A stretch of DNA of 64,000 nucleotides from an uncultured Caryophanales bacterium (GCA_902464635.1 CABQKC010000004.1:1-64000), one strand, 5' to 3'; counted from the first letter of the stretch, positions 42,753 through 51,904 are shown. The notes: generated by a model from the sequence alone, not told the origin. A program made the numbers and translations.

Positions 42753-42775
42753 AAACCGAAGACACAGAATTCATT

Positions 42776-42806
42776 AAGGCGAGGACCCGTTTCTCGCCTT
42801 TTAAAA
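42776..42806 (+). terminator. Terminator of the peptidase-lipoprotein operon
   Basis: AAGGCGAG (42776-42783) pairs perfectly with CTCGCCTT (42793-42800), followed by a T/A-rich tail. It separates this operon from the radical SAM gene, which has its own promoter. Confidence 0.8.
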
Positions 42807-42810
42807 TTAT

Positions 42811-42843
42811 TTTCGACGGGAATGCACTTATTTTGTATTTATT
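42811..42843 (+). promoter_or_regulatory. Sigma-regulon promoter 3 (radical SAM gene)
   Basis: TTTCGACGG (42811-42819), 15 bases, GTATTTATT (42835-42843), the same as upstream of the peptidase gene. The ATG at 42860 follows after 16 bases, with GAGGA as ribosome site. Confidence 0.75.
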
Positions 42844-42859
42844 TGATGAGGATAAGAAA

Positions 42860-44194
42860 ATGAGAACATTTATTGTTAAAAACACACCAATATACATTAA
42901 TGAAGAAGATGGCAATTTTTCCATTTATCGTCACGAGGCTGAGCTTTCGAGCCCCGTCAAAATTCAAGAAGCCTCAAACTACAATCATTCTCTTTATGAA
43001 TGCATGTCATTTTGCCTTGAGATATCCGACGTGTGCAATCTTAGATGCTCTTATTGCTTTAACCAAGGAAAAACCGGGAAAAGAATGTCAATCAAAGATG
43101 CGGAAAGATCGCTTGACCTTCTCTTTTCCAAATTCCCCAATGCCGAGAAGTATTTTATAGATCTTTCTGGGGCGGGAGAGCCGTTGATGAACCTTTCTTT
43201 GATTGATGCAATTGCACAATATGCTAAACAGAAAAGTGACGAGATTGATCGTGAAGTCACTGTCACGCTAGTTAGTAATGGTACATTGCTTTCAAAACCT
43301 GTTGCTGAGCACTTACAAAAGAAATCGATTTTATTCGGGGTAAGCATCGATGGAAACAAGGAAAATCATGATACTTATAGGGTTTATGCTAATGGACGTG
43401 GGTCGTTCGACGACATTGTTAAGAACGTAAAGTCAATTAAAAACAGGCAATATGTCGGGTGTGCCATTACGATAACTAAGACGGTGTTTCCGTTACTGGA
43501 TGTCCTTAAGGAACTAAGCGAAACCTTTATGACGCTTTCCGTAAAACCAGTGCGTTCCGGAACGCTGGGCTTAGACGAAGAATCTTGCAATGCTTGGCTA
43601 AAGGAATACGAAATTCTAGAGGCTTATCTGGAACAGGGCATCTTAAATAAAGATTTGTCTTTGATTTTTAAATTACTAAACGGCGATGATTTTTTCGGTA
43701 AATTCATATTGCGATCTTTTTTAAACATAAAGGCTTTATCACGCTGCGACAGCGGAATTGGACGAATTGCTGTTTCAACAGAAGGGAAGTTTTATCCTTG
43801 TCCTGCCCTGATAGGCTCTAATCTCCTTCTTGGAGATGTTGAATCGGGTTTCGATTCAGAAAGTGCCAAGAAAATTTATCGTTCCTTAATTGAAAGAAAA
43901 GAATGTGGATCTTGTCCGTTTCGCTTTGCTTGTGGAGGAAATTGCCTTGCCGAAGATAAAAAGCAGAACCCAGTAATGTGTAAATTTAAAAAAGGTCTGA
44001 TTTTACTTGCTATGTTATTAGAGGAAAAGACAAGAAATTATCCGGAACAATATACAAGAATCATTGATTTCTGTCTTGAAAAGATATCAAGAACAAAAGA
44101 AAATGCTGATTTGCGGAGATATCGTAACGATCGTCCGAATATATCATTTACCACAGCGAAACAGCAATTTGATCAAAGCCGCCCAGTGTATTAA
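42860..44194 (+). CDS. Radical SAM / SPASM peptide- or protein-modifying enzyme (locus 2)
   Basis: The ATG at 42860 (GAGGA seven bases upstream) is preferred to a TTG inside the promoter; 444 residues. Motifs: SDVCNLRCSYCFNQ (Cys 59, 63, 66), YFIDLSGAGEPLMN, FGVSIDGNKENHD. The SPASM set is Cys 296, Cys 314 after GKFYP, CGSCPFRFACGGNC (Cys 349, 352, 358, 362) and Cys 374. It is clearly paralogous to the locus 1 enzyme over the whole length. Shared sigma-type promoters with the exported peptidase suggest the enzyme modifies the peptidase (or lipoprotein) before export. Anaerobic sulfatase maturases are the closest well-known relatives, but there is no sulfatase here. Confidence 0.85.
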   Translation: MRTFIVKNTPIYINEEDGNFSIYRHEAELSSPVKIQEASNYNHSLYECMSFCLEISDVCNLRCSYCFNQGKTGKRMSIKDAERSLDLLFSKFPNAEKYFIDLSGAGEPLMNLSLIDAIAQYAKQKSDEIDREVTVTLVSNGTLLSKPVAEHLQKKSILFGVSIDGNKENHDTYRVYANGRGSFDDIVKNVKSIKNRQYVGCAITITKTVFPLLDVLKELSETFMTLSVKPVRSGTLGLDEESCNAWLKEYEILEAYLEQGILNKDLSLIFKLLNGDDFFGKFILRSFLNIKALSRCDSGIGRIAVSTEGKFYPCPALIGSNLLLGDVESGFDSESAKKIYRSLIERKECGSCPFRFACGGNCLAEDKKQNPVMCKFKKGLILLAMLLEEKTRNYPEQYTRIIDFCLEKISRTKENADLRRYRNDRPNISFTTAKQQFDQSRPVY

Positions 44195-44518
44195 TTGTTT
44201 AGTATAATTTTTATTATGTTAGTGTTTTAAAGCCACTAAATATAAAACATCAAAAACATTTCAACTGATTATTAAATGCTGAGCGAAGAGCTTTTCCTAT
44301 TGCCTGTTTTTTGCAATTTGCGTCTGCAAAACATTTGCTAATTTACGTAATGTCGATTTTTAAACCACATTCCGTAAAATAAGAAAAGTATGTTTTTATA
44401 AAAAGTATCGACAAATAGGCACTTATGCTTTTTTTATTAAAAACTATATGATAATATTAATTTACGGAATCTCATTTTTTAAACCACATTCCGTAAAATA
44501 GTAAAAAGGAGAATAAGC
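44195..44518. repeat. Intergenic region with two palindromic repeat units
   Basis: Two direct repeats of about 40 bases each contain an inverted repeat: TTTACGTAAT (44342-44351)/ATTCCGTAAA (44369-44378) and TTTACGGAAT (44461-44470)/ATTCCGTAAA (44488-44497). Both share the loop text TTTTTAAACCAC. The second, perfect one lies 21 bases before the AAA ATPase start. They look like operators for a regulator of that gene. Confidence 0.65.
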
Positions 44519-45943
44519 ATGTTAGTAGGCAGAAAAGAAGAAAAAGAATTGCTACAAGGAGCATATTTAAGCGATGAATCTAAATTCATTGCTGTTTATG
44601 GAAGAAGGAGAATAGGAAAGACCTATTTGATTCGCGAGGCTTTTGATTATAATTTCTTCTTTTCACACTCTGGACTTGCTAATGCAAGCTCTAAGAAACA
44701 AATTCAAGATTTCTGCTTATCGTTAAAAGAACAAGGCACCATCATTGAAGAAGATGTAAATGATTGGATGGTTGCATTTTCCTATTTGAAGAGAAAAATC
44801 ATGTCTTCTAATGAGAAAAAGAAAGTAATATTTTTAGATGAACTAAGTTGGATGGCAGGAAAAAGAAGCACTGATTTCCTCACGGCTTTAGAATCCTTTT
44901 GGAATGGCTGGGCTAGTGGAAGAAAAGATGTCCTTTTAATCGTTTCTTCCTCTGCAACCTCATGGCTGCTTGACCACATTATTCATAATAAAGGTGGTTT
45001 GTATCATAGGCTTAGCCATTCAATTCATTTATTGCCTTTTTCTCTTAAGGAATGTAAGGAATACTGCTATAAGAACGAATTGAACTACTCTGACTTGCAA
45101 ATACTTGAACTTTATATGGTTTTTGGGGGAGTGCCTTATTATTGGAGCCTGTTAAAGAAAGGATTCAGTGTCAGCCGAAATATCGATGCTTTGTGTTTCT
45201 CTAGAAATGGCGAACTACGTGATGAATTTTCTAGTTTGCTTCCATTGATGTTTAATAAGCCAAACGAATATATTTGCATAATCACTTCTATTGCCAAAAA
45301 GAAGAAGGGGATGACTAGAACTGAATTAATTGAAGCTTCCAAATTAAAAGACAGTGGCAGCTTATCTAAGAAATTAGCAGAATTAGAAGAATGTGGCTTC
45401 ATAAGACAATACCTTCCATATGCCAAAAAGAAGAAAGAGTCTGTATTTCAACTTATAGATAATTTCACTATTTTCTCTTTGAATATGATGAGTCCTAAAA
45501 AAGAGGACGAACATTTCTATCAAAATAATCTTCAAAGCGGAAGTTATAACGCCTTTATGGGTTTATCATTTGAACTTGTTTGTTTGGAACATATAAAACA
45601 AATCAAGCACGCCTTGGGGATTTCTGGAGTAGTAAGCAGAGAATGCTCCTGGGTTTGTTCTAGAGATTTAGAAAATGGAGTTGATGGCCATCAAATTGAC
45701 TTGTTAATTGATAGAAATGATGGGGTTATCAATATGTGCGAAATGAAATATTCATTAACCCCATATTCAATTACTAATAAAGAAGAAGAAAACTATAGGA
45801 AGAGAGTTTCTGATTTTATAAAGGTTACTAACAATAAAAAGCCTATAATTTATACGATGATTACTCCTTTTGGGATTATGAAAAACTTGTATTCAGGAAT
45901 GGTAGCCAGAACTATTACGTTAGAAGATCTTATGTCTATCTAG
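44519..45943 (+). CDS. AAA ATPase of the archaeal-ATPase/DUF234 type
   Basis: The 474-residue protein begins MLVGRKEEKELL with Walker A YGRRRIGKTYLIREAF (about 22-37). It also has Walker B KVIFLDELSWMAG (about 102-114), the sensor region LLIVSSSATSWLL, a winged helix (about 250-300) and a C-terminal DUF234 nuclease-like part (DGHQIDLLIDRNDGVINMCE then MKYS). The D-x-E-x-K-like pattern of the last part suggests a restriction-endonuclease fold. Members occur as mobile, often multicopy, genes of unknown role, possibly defence. AAGGAG precedes the ATG. The palindromic repeats upstream imply tight regulation. Confidence 0.8.
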   Translation: MLVGRKEEKELLQGAYLSDESKFIAVYGRRRIGKTYLIREAFDYNFFFSHSGLANASSKKQIQDFCLSLKEQGTIIEEDVNDWMVAFSYLKRKIMSSNEKKKVIFLDELSWMAGKRSTDFLTALESFWNGWASGRKDVLLIVSSSATSWLLDHIIHNKGGLYHRLSHSIHLLPFSLKECKEYCYKNELNYSDLQILELYMVFGGVPYYWSLLKKGFSVSRNIDALCFSRNGELRDEFSSLLPLMFNKPNEYICIITSIAKKKKGMTRTELIEASKLKDSGSLSKKLAELEECGFIRQYLPYAKKKKESVFQLIDNFTIFSLNMMSPKKEDEHFYQNNLQSGSYNAFMGLSFELVCLEHIKQIKHALGISGVVSRECSWVCSRDLENGVDGHQIDLLIDRNDGVINMCEMKYSLTPYSITNKEEENYRKRVSDFIKVTNNKKPIIYTMITPFGIMKNLYSGMVARTITLEDLMSI

Positions 45944-46370
45944 TTTTGAATAGTCTTAGATAATGACCTCGTGTATTGATTGTTTATAAAAAGCCTATTT
46001 TCTATTCGATGCTCAGCGGTTTTCTTTAAAACAATTTTTTCATTTATTGTAATGTGCGCTATTGCGAACAATTACATTATAAGAGAGAATTTAAACAGTA
46101 GATAAAGTCATACTTATAAAAGGAGGCGAAACGCATCATTTATTGACGTTATAAAAACAAGGCCAATAGAAATTACGTATATGATTTAAGAAGATAATAA
46201 AGACGGCTAATAGGGGTGCCGCCTTATATGTTTCTTCTTTACGCTGATACACAAGACTTTCAAAGGTTTTCACATTATTTTTAACGAATCATCTAAACAT
46301 ATTATGGGTGATATACTTTTTTTGCTTCCAATTTATATTTATTAGTTGCCAAAAGGAGCGAAATTAATAA
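45944..46370. other. 427-base intergenic region
   Basis: No supported gene. It contains a stray AAAAGGAGG (about 46119-46127) with no usable start codon behind it. A hairpin, AAGACGGC/GCCGCCTT with a T-rich tail (about 46199-46230), may end a transcript. The next gene's SD (AAAGGAG, about 46352) lies at the right end. A decayed small gene is possible. Confidence 0.4.
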
Positions 46371-47396
46371 ATGGTTATATTTGATGCTTTTAAGAAAAAT
46401 AATGTAGGGGTGTGGTGGTTTTGCCCTGATAAACCATCTTTATATGGGAAAAAGAAACCTTGTTATGGTTTTGGCCAAATTAAATATCTAGAGGGATCTG
46501 TTTATACTGGAAGGATATTCTTTGATGGCAAGAATTACCTTAAGAAAGGCAAAGGCCAACAAGATTTTACTACCTCCTGTTTAGGCCAGTTAAATAGAAT
46601 TACGGATGAGAAATTATATAAGTTTGTTGGGAATTTCGATGATGTTAATTCGGATTGGATTCATGGCAATGGGGTTAAATATTATGTTGATTCCGAGAAT
46701 AAACCAACTCATTTTCAGATTGGTTATTTTTCACGTTTAGATAAAAAGGGAGAGTATCGCGGCAAGTTTGATTATGATTCCTTGCTAGATGGATATGATA
46801 AATCCATGCAATTTGAAATAGATGAAAGGGCCATTCTCCTTGATAAAGAAAAAGAAGCCATCAAAAACATAAGTAAGCTAGATAATTTGTTTATAGGAGA
46901 TTCATATTTTGAATTATGGAATTATGAAGAGTATTCAAAAAACACATTCTACAATGTTTTTAAGAATTCGCTGAATCTTGGATTGGGTGGAACTCGTTTT
47001 TATGATTGGATACCTTATGTTTATAAACTTAAGGATTTGTCATCTCCAAAGAACATAATAATTAACTTAGGCTTTAATGACTTGCATTGCCAAGAAACCC
47101 CTAAAGCAGTCCAACTAAGAAGAATCAAATTCTTGAAGTTATTAAGAGACATATTCCCTAATTCTAATTATTATTTCGTTAACGTTGTTCATGCTCCTTT
47201 GTTTAAGGATTTATTTGATGTAGAAGAACAACTTAACCATTATTTAGAATCCGGACAGGCAAAATATAATTACAAAGTGATTGATAATTGCTTAAATATC
47301 GCTTCTTCAAAAGAAAAACCTTTCTTTGCTGATTTAGTTCATTTAAATCATCATGGGTATGAACTTTTTGAGTCTTTGATAAAGAAATACATTTAG
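46371..47396 (+). CDS. MORN-like repeat / SGNH hydrolase fusion
   Basis: The 341-residue protein joins two parts. The N-terminal half (about 28-150) has MORN-like Tyr/Gly repeats (GFGQIKYLEGSVYTGRIFFD, then YKFVGNFDDVNSDWIHGNGV, then KKGEYRGKFDYDSL). The C-terminal half (about 178-341) has the SGNH blocks LFIGDSYFELW (Ser), LGLGGTRFYDW (Gly), INLGFNDLH (Asn) and DLVHLNHHGYELF (Asp and His). MORN repeats often bind membranes or other proteins, so the esterase may be recruited to a surface glycan or lipid. There is no signal peptide. AAAGGAG precedes the ATG. It is followed by an MFS permease gene, echoing the MFS-SGNH pair at 11.6-13.8 kb. Confidence 0.7.
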   Translation: MVIFDAFKKNNVGVWWFCPDKPSLYGKKKPCYGFGQIKYLEGSVYTGRIFFDGKNYLKKGKGQQDFTTSCLGQLNRITDEKLYKFVGNFDDVNSDWIHGNGVKYYVDSENKPTHFQIGYFSRLDKKGEYRGKFDYDSLLDGYDKSMQFEIDERAILLDKEKEAIKNISKLDNLFIGDSYFELWNYEEYSKNTFYNVFKNSLNLGLGGTRFYDWIPYVYKLKDLSSPKNIIINLGFNDLHCQETPKAVQLRRIKFLKLLRDIFPNSNYYFVNVVHAPLFKDLFDVEEQLNHYLESGQAKYNYKVIDNCLNIASSKEKPFFADLVHLNHHGYELFESLIKKYI

Positions 47397-47479
47397 TCAA
47401 AGATATTTAGCATTTTATTAGCTAAATTAAGCAGTTACTCCTTTTCCTTGAAGAGGCTTTCTTTTATCATTACAAGGAT

Positions 47480-48814
47480 ATGGAAAACGCCTTCTTTCTA
47501 GATAGAAAAAGCAAAATGGAAACATCCAAAGCCCAGATATATTTTGTTTTTGTTTCTTTTTATGAAGGCATGGTCTTTTCCTTTTTGACTTTGTTCCTTA
47601 ATGAATGCAGGAAGAACTTATCTTGGTCTCCTTTGATGTCTTCTTTCTCCTTGTTCTTACCTCCTTTATTTGCTTCGATTGGTTTATTTATTTTTTCATT
47701 TTTGGTTTCACATCAAAAAAGGAATTTAAAGATAATGAGAATACTCTGTGTTTGCTCATTAATTATCTTGTTGTTACTTTCGATTTTAGGCCTAATATTA
47801 CCTACTGGGTTAAACGAATCTAATAAAATAATAAATTCTTCATCTTATTATTTGCTGTATTTCCTTTTCCTTTTATTGCCATCTTTATTAATGGGTCTAC
47901 ATTGGTCTTTTGTATCTTTTAATACATCTAATATCGCGGATACAAATTATGCCGAAAAGACTAAATTTGGGCATGTTTGCATTTATGGGGCTTTGGTTCC
48001 GATTATAGTTTCCCCTTTAGCAGGCTTAATCGCCGAATCTTTATTCCAAGGTTATAAAGGATATTTATTTTTATTCTTAGTTTCTTCTCCAATGCTAATT
48101 GTTTTATTTTGTTTAACGTTCATGTTCAAACCATATCCATCATCTATGTTTCATGACGACGATCATGAAAAGGTTTATCTAAGGGATTTATTTAAAAATA
48201 AGACATACGTCCTTTATCTTTTACTTGCATGCCTATGGATTCCTCTTGTCTGGTCTAGTGATTCTCTTACTTCAAATTTCTGGACTGCTTTAGAAAGCTC
48301 TTCCCCTCATATTAACGAGTTTAATCCACTTACTTGGGGTTTATTTATCGCATCTTCATCAATAAGTGAATTTCTTATTATCTTTATAAATACTAAGTTT
48401 GGTGTTGGCAATAAAGTTAGGACATCAATGCAGATATCCTTTGCAGTTATATTTGTTCAATGTTTGATACTAGCTATTCTTTCATATATTTATAACATCC
48501 CTTTAGAAAATGGGTTATTCATTGTATCCATTCTTATCTTTATCCATTTAGGAAAAGGGGTTGCATCGGGGTTCTATGTTACTAGCAATATGCTGATGCT
48601 TCATCATATAGTAGGCCCAAAATTAAGAAGGAGGGCTGTGTTTATCGCCCCATTTATATTCCAATTAATTAACTCGGTTATCCAATTGATATATCCGTAT
48701 CTAACTTCGTTTAGATACGTTTCATTTGGTTCGTTTGCCATAATTGCCTTGACAGGTTTAATTATTTCTTCTTTCTTGGACGTCCATTTGTTGCATGAAG
48801 GTAAAGACAAATAA
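47480..48814 (+). CDS. MFS-like twelve-helix transporter
   Basis: The 444-residue protein has about twelve membrane segments. The first half shows a large helix pair with GLHWSFVSFNTSNIADTNYA (about 144-163), which resembles the loop of nucleoside or sugar MFS permeases; the second half has GKGVASGFYVTSN. AAGGA lies just before the ATG. No canonical MFS signature loop is seen, so the family is assigned from topology only. It may work with the SGNH hydrolase upstream (83 bases away). Confidence 0.65.
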   Translation: MENAFFLDRKSKMETSKAQIYFVFVSFYEGMVFSFLTLFLNECRKNLSWSPLMSSFSLFLPPLFASIGLFIFSFLVSHQKRNLKIMRILCVCSLIILLLLSILGLILPTGLNESNKIINSSSYYLLYFLFLLLPSLLMGLHWSFVSFNTSNIADTNYAEKTKFGHVCIYGALVPIIVSPLAGLIAESLFQGYKGYLFLFLVSSPMLIVLFCLTFMFKPYPSSMFHDDDHEKVYLRDLFKNKTYVLYLLLACLWIPLVWSSDSLTSNFWTALESSSPHINEFNPLTWGLFIASSSISEFLIIFINTKFGVGNKVRTSMQISFAVIFVQCLILAILSYIYNIPLENGLFIVSILIFIHLGKGVASGFYVTSNMLMLHHIVGPKLRRRAVFIAPFIFQLINSVIQLIYPYLTSFRYVSFGSFAIIALTGLIISSFLDVHLLHEGKDK

Positions 48815-48860
48815 CAACATAGTTTTTCGGTAAAGACAAATAAACTAATAGGAAAATTCT

Positions 48861-50264
48861 TTAATTTTGACTAAGGGGTTGCGTCTTTTCTCCAAATTCA
48901 AGTTTTACTTTCTTTAATATTATTATCATTGCAACTATGTTTGCGGTGGCTGTTATTATCCAGGTAATAGGATAAACGCTATAGAGCCAACCTACCGTAT
49001 GGAAGTAGGGGATATTGAATACTGTCTCTAATAAAATAATCCTAACAACAGTACAACCGATTAAAGTTGTTATCATTGGGAACATTGATCTTCTACACCC
49101 TCTAATGGTGCTACTAGTTATATCCATTATCCCATCAAGGCAATAAGTTAGTCCTATAACCATTAATCTTTCTTTTCCTGAAGCAAAAGCCTGCTCTGTA
49201 TCAACAAATAATCCTAGCAAGGAACGATTGGCGAATATGATGACTAAAGCTACGACCGCACAGAATATAAAATTCCAGATTAATGAATAACCATATATCT
49301 TGTTTATGTTCTTTATTTTCTTTGCTCCATAGTTTTGAGCTGTAAAAGACATGGTAGCTGCAAATATTGCTTCTATCCCAGCATAGATATAGCTTTCGAT
49401 ATTGCTAGCTGCTATAGCTCCGTCTTGTAAATCGGGATTATCCGGAGCAATTGTATATAACTTTGCTTGAATAAAGACATTAGGAAGAGCGAAGAAGAAT
49501 CCTTGTAATCCTGCTGGAAGTCCTAATCTAACGATTTCCTTTAAGGCCCCCTTATCAATTCTCATTTCTTTCCATTTGAATACTACATAGGAGCTTTTGT
49601 CGATAAAGAAATATAGTGTTGATAATAATGCAGAGATTACTTCAGAGATTACCGTGGCAATGGCAACCCCAGCAACATCCATTTTAAACCAAGCGACAAA
49701 GGCAATATCTGCGACTACATTGAATATTCCAGATATTAATAAAATGAAGAATGGGGTCGATGAATTACCTATTGCCCTCATTATTTGAGACAAGTAGTTG
49801 TAGATCATAAGGAATGGCATTCCTAAGAAATATATTTTTAAATAGGTGGTTGCTAAATCGATGATGTGGGCATCTGTTTTCATTAATTCTAGTAGTAACC
49901 TAGAAGTGAAAAATCCAATAATTCCAACTGCGATGCCAGAGATTATTGATACAAGGAATGAGGTATGTAATATCTTTTTGGCTTTATCGTGTTCGCCAGC
50001 ACCTTTTGCATTGCCTATAGCAACATTAGAACCCATGGACATATTGGCAAAAACTACAATGACTAGATTAATTAAAGCCCCGTTAGCAGCGACTGCAGCC
50101 ATCGAAGATTGCCCTCCGCCCATAAAGTGGACAGTAACTAGGTCAACGGTAGAATAAAGAAGTTGAAGTACGGTTGCTAAAAATAACGGAAGTGCAAATA
50201 GGCCAATCTTGGCAAATAGGTTGCCTTCGGTCATGTTCATTTCTTTAAATAATTTCTTAGTCAT
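48861..50264 (-). CDS. MATE-family efflux transporter
   Basis: The 467-residue protein has twelve helices and the MATE features: FALPLFLATVLQLLYSTVD near the start, GSNVAIGNAKGAGEHDKAKK (about 80-99), and the repeated half with QNYGAKKIKNINKIYGYSL (about 310-328). These proteins export drugs or metabolites using Na+ or H+. It stands alone, convergent with the MFS gene on its left and divergent from the next gene, with about 310 AT-rich bases between. Confidence 0.9.
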   Translation of the reverse strand: MTKKLFKEMNMTEGNLFAKIGLFALPLFLATVLQLLYSTVDLVTVHFMGGGQSSMAAVAANGALINLVIVVFANMSMGSNVAIGNAKGAGEHDKAKKILHTSFLVSIISGIAVGIIGFFTSRLLLELMKTDAHIIDLATTYLKIYFLGMPFLMIYNYLSQIMRAIGNSSTPFFILLISGIFNVVADIAFVAWFKMDVAGVAIATVISEVISALLSTLYFFIDKSSYVVFKWKEMRIDKGALKEIVRLGLPAGLQGFFFALPNVFIQAKLYTIAPDNPDLQDGAIAASNIESYIYAGIEAIFAATMSFTAQNYGAKKIKNINKIYGYSLIWNFIFCAVVALVIIFANRSLLGLFVDTEQAFASGKERLMVIGLTYCLDGIMDITSSTIRGCRRSMFPMITTLIGCTVVRIILLETVFNIPYFHTVGWLYSVYPITWIITATANIVAMIIILKKVKLEFGEKTQPLSQN

Positions 50265-50575
50265 ATATACATCTCAAAAGGTTATTCTATGACCTTTTAT
50301 TTCTAATTCAATATCAAAAGGGTTTTACAAATCTTTTTTAGGTTAGAAAAAACGAATTTCTATAAATTTGCCTATTTTAAAGCACCACGCCCCCTTTATT
50401 TTCAAGGAAATGGAAAAATATTTTTTGTATTTCCCACAAATTTTCCCTTAATTAAAGCACAAGGTATCGCTTATTTTTAGAAAAATAAAAAATTTTCAGT
50501 TGACTTATTGAAGAAAATAATTCACCCGTGTACTATTATAGTTACTTAATTAGACCTAAATAGGGAGGTTTAAAA
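50265..50575. promoter_or_regulatory. Divergent promoter region
   Basis: The region is AT-rich. On the plus strand TTGAAG (50508-50513), 17 bases and TACTAT (50531-50536) make a good promoter, and GGGAGG precedes the ATG at 50576. The left part should hold the promoter of the MATE gene (TAGAAT near 50283 on the minus strand). Nothing else is seen. Confidence 0.65.
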
Positions 50576-51793
50576 ATGTCGAAGGAAAAGAAATGTTGTT
50601 GCAAGAAATGCAAAACGACACTCATCATCGGCGGGGTACTTTTTGCTCTCGCTTTTGTTTACTTGTTTATCGCAGGTGCTACTGGGGGAATTCCATTCAA
50701 TAATTCTTACCCATGGGGAATAGTTCCAGGTACCGGTTGGTTCTGGGGCTCATTTGCTGCTGATCCAGGTTGGACAGGTACTGGATTAATCCGTTGGGGC
50801 AATATGGATTGGTACCGTATGGTTGCTGTAGTTGCTTGCTATTTGGCTATTGTCTTATTCATTGTTGGATTAGTCTTAGTCATAAAGAGAAAACAATATA
50901 AGCTATTAATTAGAATGGGATGCACCGTTCTAGATGTATTCTGGACTGGTTATATCTTTGTTTCATTAATGCTCCCATTAGATAGGGGTGTCTTACATAG
51001 GGCTGCCTATTTCAACTACACGGTTGTCTTGGTTTTATCTCTCGCTTCAGTTTTATTCTTATTAATTGCTTGCTTAATTCCATTCTTAAAAGTTGAAACT
51101 ATCAGTGAAGAAAGAATTAGGGAAATCTCTAGAGAAGAATATTCTGCTATGAGAGCTACCGAAGGCAAGACCTATACCGAAAATGAAATCCGTGCCATCG
51201 TTAGAGAAGAAATGACCGGCACTCAAGAAAAGATCTTCACCGAACCAGAGATAAGGGAAATCATTGTTGATGAAATCTCTAAACATCCTTGCGTTGTTAA
51301 AGAAGAAGTTAAGGAAGAGGTTACTGAAGAACCAGCTCCTGAAGTAGTTGAAGAACCAGTTGCTGAAGAAGCGGTTGAAGAAGACGAAGACAATCCATTT
51401 GCTTCCTTAAGAAATAAAAGACGTGCTTCATTTGAAACCAAGATCAAGAATAGCGAATATGATTTACGTCATAAATATTATGATTTAAGAGACTATATCA
51501 AGTCTTATGGAATCAATAATAGAATCTCTATCCCAGGTGATACCTTCTCTGCAAAAAGAGAAAAACTCGTATTCATCACTGTATCGGGCAAGAAACTAAA
51601 AGTATCCTATGCCCTTGATCCAAAAGAATACGAACAAACCCCAATTCCAGTAGAAGCCAATACTTCTAAGAAGTTAGCGGATTTACCATTATGCTTAAAG
51701 ATTAAATCTGACCTCTCATTCAGGAGAGCCTGCAAATTAGTCGATGACTTAATGGCTAAAAAAGGCATCACCAAAATAGAAGAAAAGAAATAA
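50576..51793 (+). CDS. Membrane protein with acidic linker and unknown C-terminal domain
   Basis: The 405-residue protein starts with a Cys/Lys-rich cytoplasmic stretch (CCCKKCK). About four helices follow (14-34, 82-102, 110-135, 147-170) and a Trp/Gly-rich outer loop (GTGWFWGSFAADPGWTG). Then come a charged region with repeated E-x-E-I-R motifs, a Glu/Val/Pro linker (EEPAPEVVEEPVAEEAVEED), and a basic globular end (about 290-400; YYDLRDYIKSYGINNRISIP, then VSYALDPKEYEQTPIPVEAN). I know no function. The strong own promoter, SD and terminator indicate a well-expressed single gene. Confidence 0.65.
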   Translation: MSKEKKCCCKKCKTTLIIGGVLFALAFVYLFIAGATGGIPFNNSYPWGIVPGTGWFWGSFAADPGWTGTGLIRWGNMDWYRMVAVVACYLAIVLFIVGLVLVIKRKQYKLLIRMGCTVLDVFWTGYIFVSLMLPLDRGVLHRAAYFNYTVVLVLSLASVLFLLIACLIPFLKVETISEERIREISREEYSAMRATEGKTYTENEIRAIVREEMTGTQEKIFTEPEIREIIVDEISKHPCVVKEEVKEEVTEEPAPEVVEEPVAEEAVEEDEDNPFASLRNKRRASFETKIKNSEYDLRHKYYDLRDYIKSYGINNRISIPGDTFSAKREKLVFITVSGKKLKVSYALDPKEYEQTPIPVEANTSKKLADLPLCLKIKSDLSFRRACKLVDDLMAKKGITKIEEKK

Positions 51794-51811
51794 ATAAATC
51801 TAATCTTATTT

Positions 51812-51836
51812 GAGGCGGTTAACCCCGCCTCTTTTT
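51812..51836 (+). terminator. Terminator
   Basis: GAGGCGG (51812-51818) pairs with CCGCCTC (51825-51831), then TTTTT. Confidence 0.88.
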
Positions 51837-51904
51837 AATAAGCACATGGATAGCAAATCGATTTATTTTAGAATAAAATAAGCAAGTCCAAGGAGAAAAA
51901 CTTT

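Noticed and set aside
44195..44518. Palindromic repeats as a CRISPR array
   Set aside because: Only two units, unequal flanks, no cas genes. No CRISPR array is visible elsewhere in the window.
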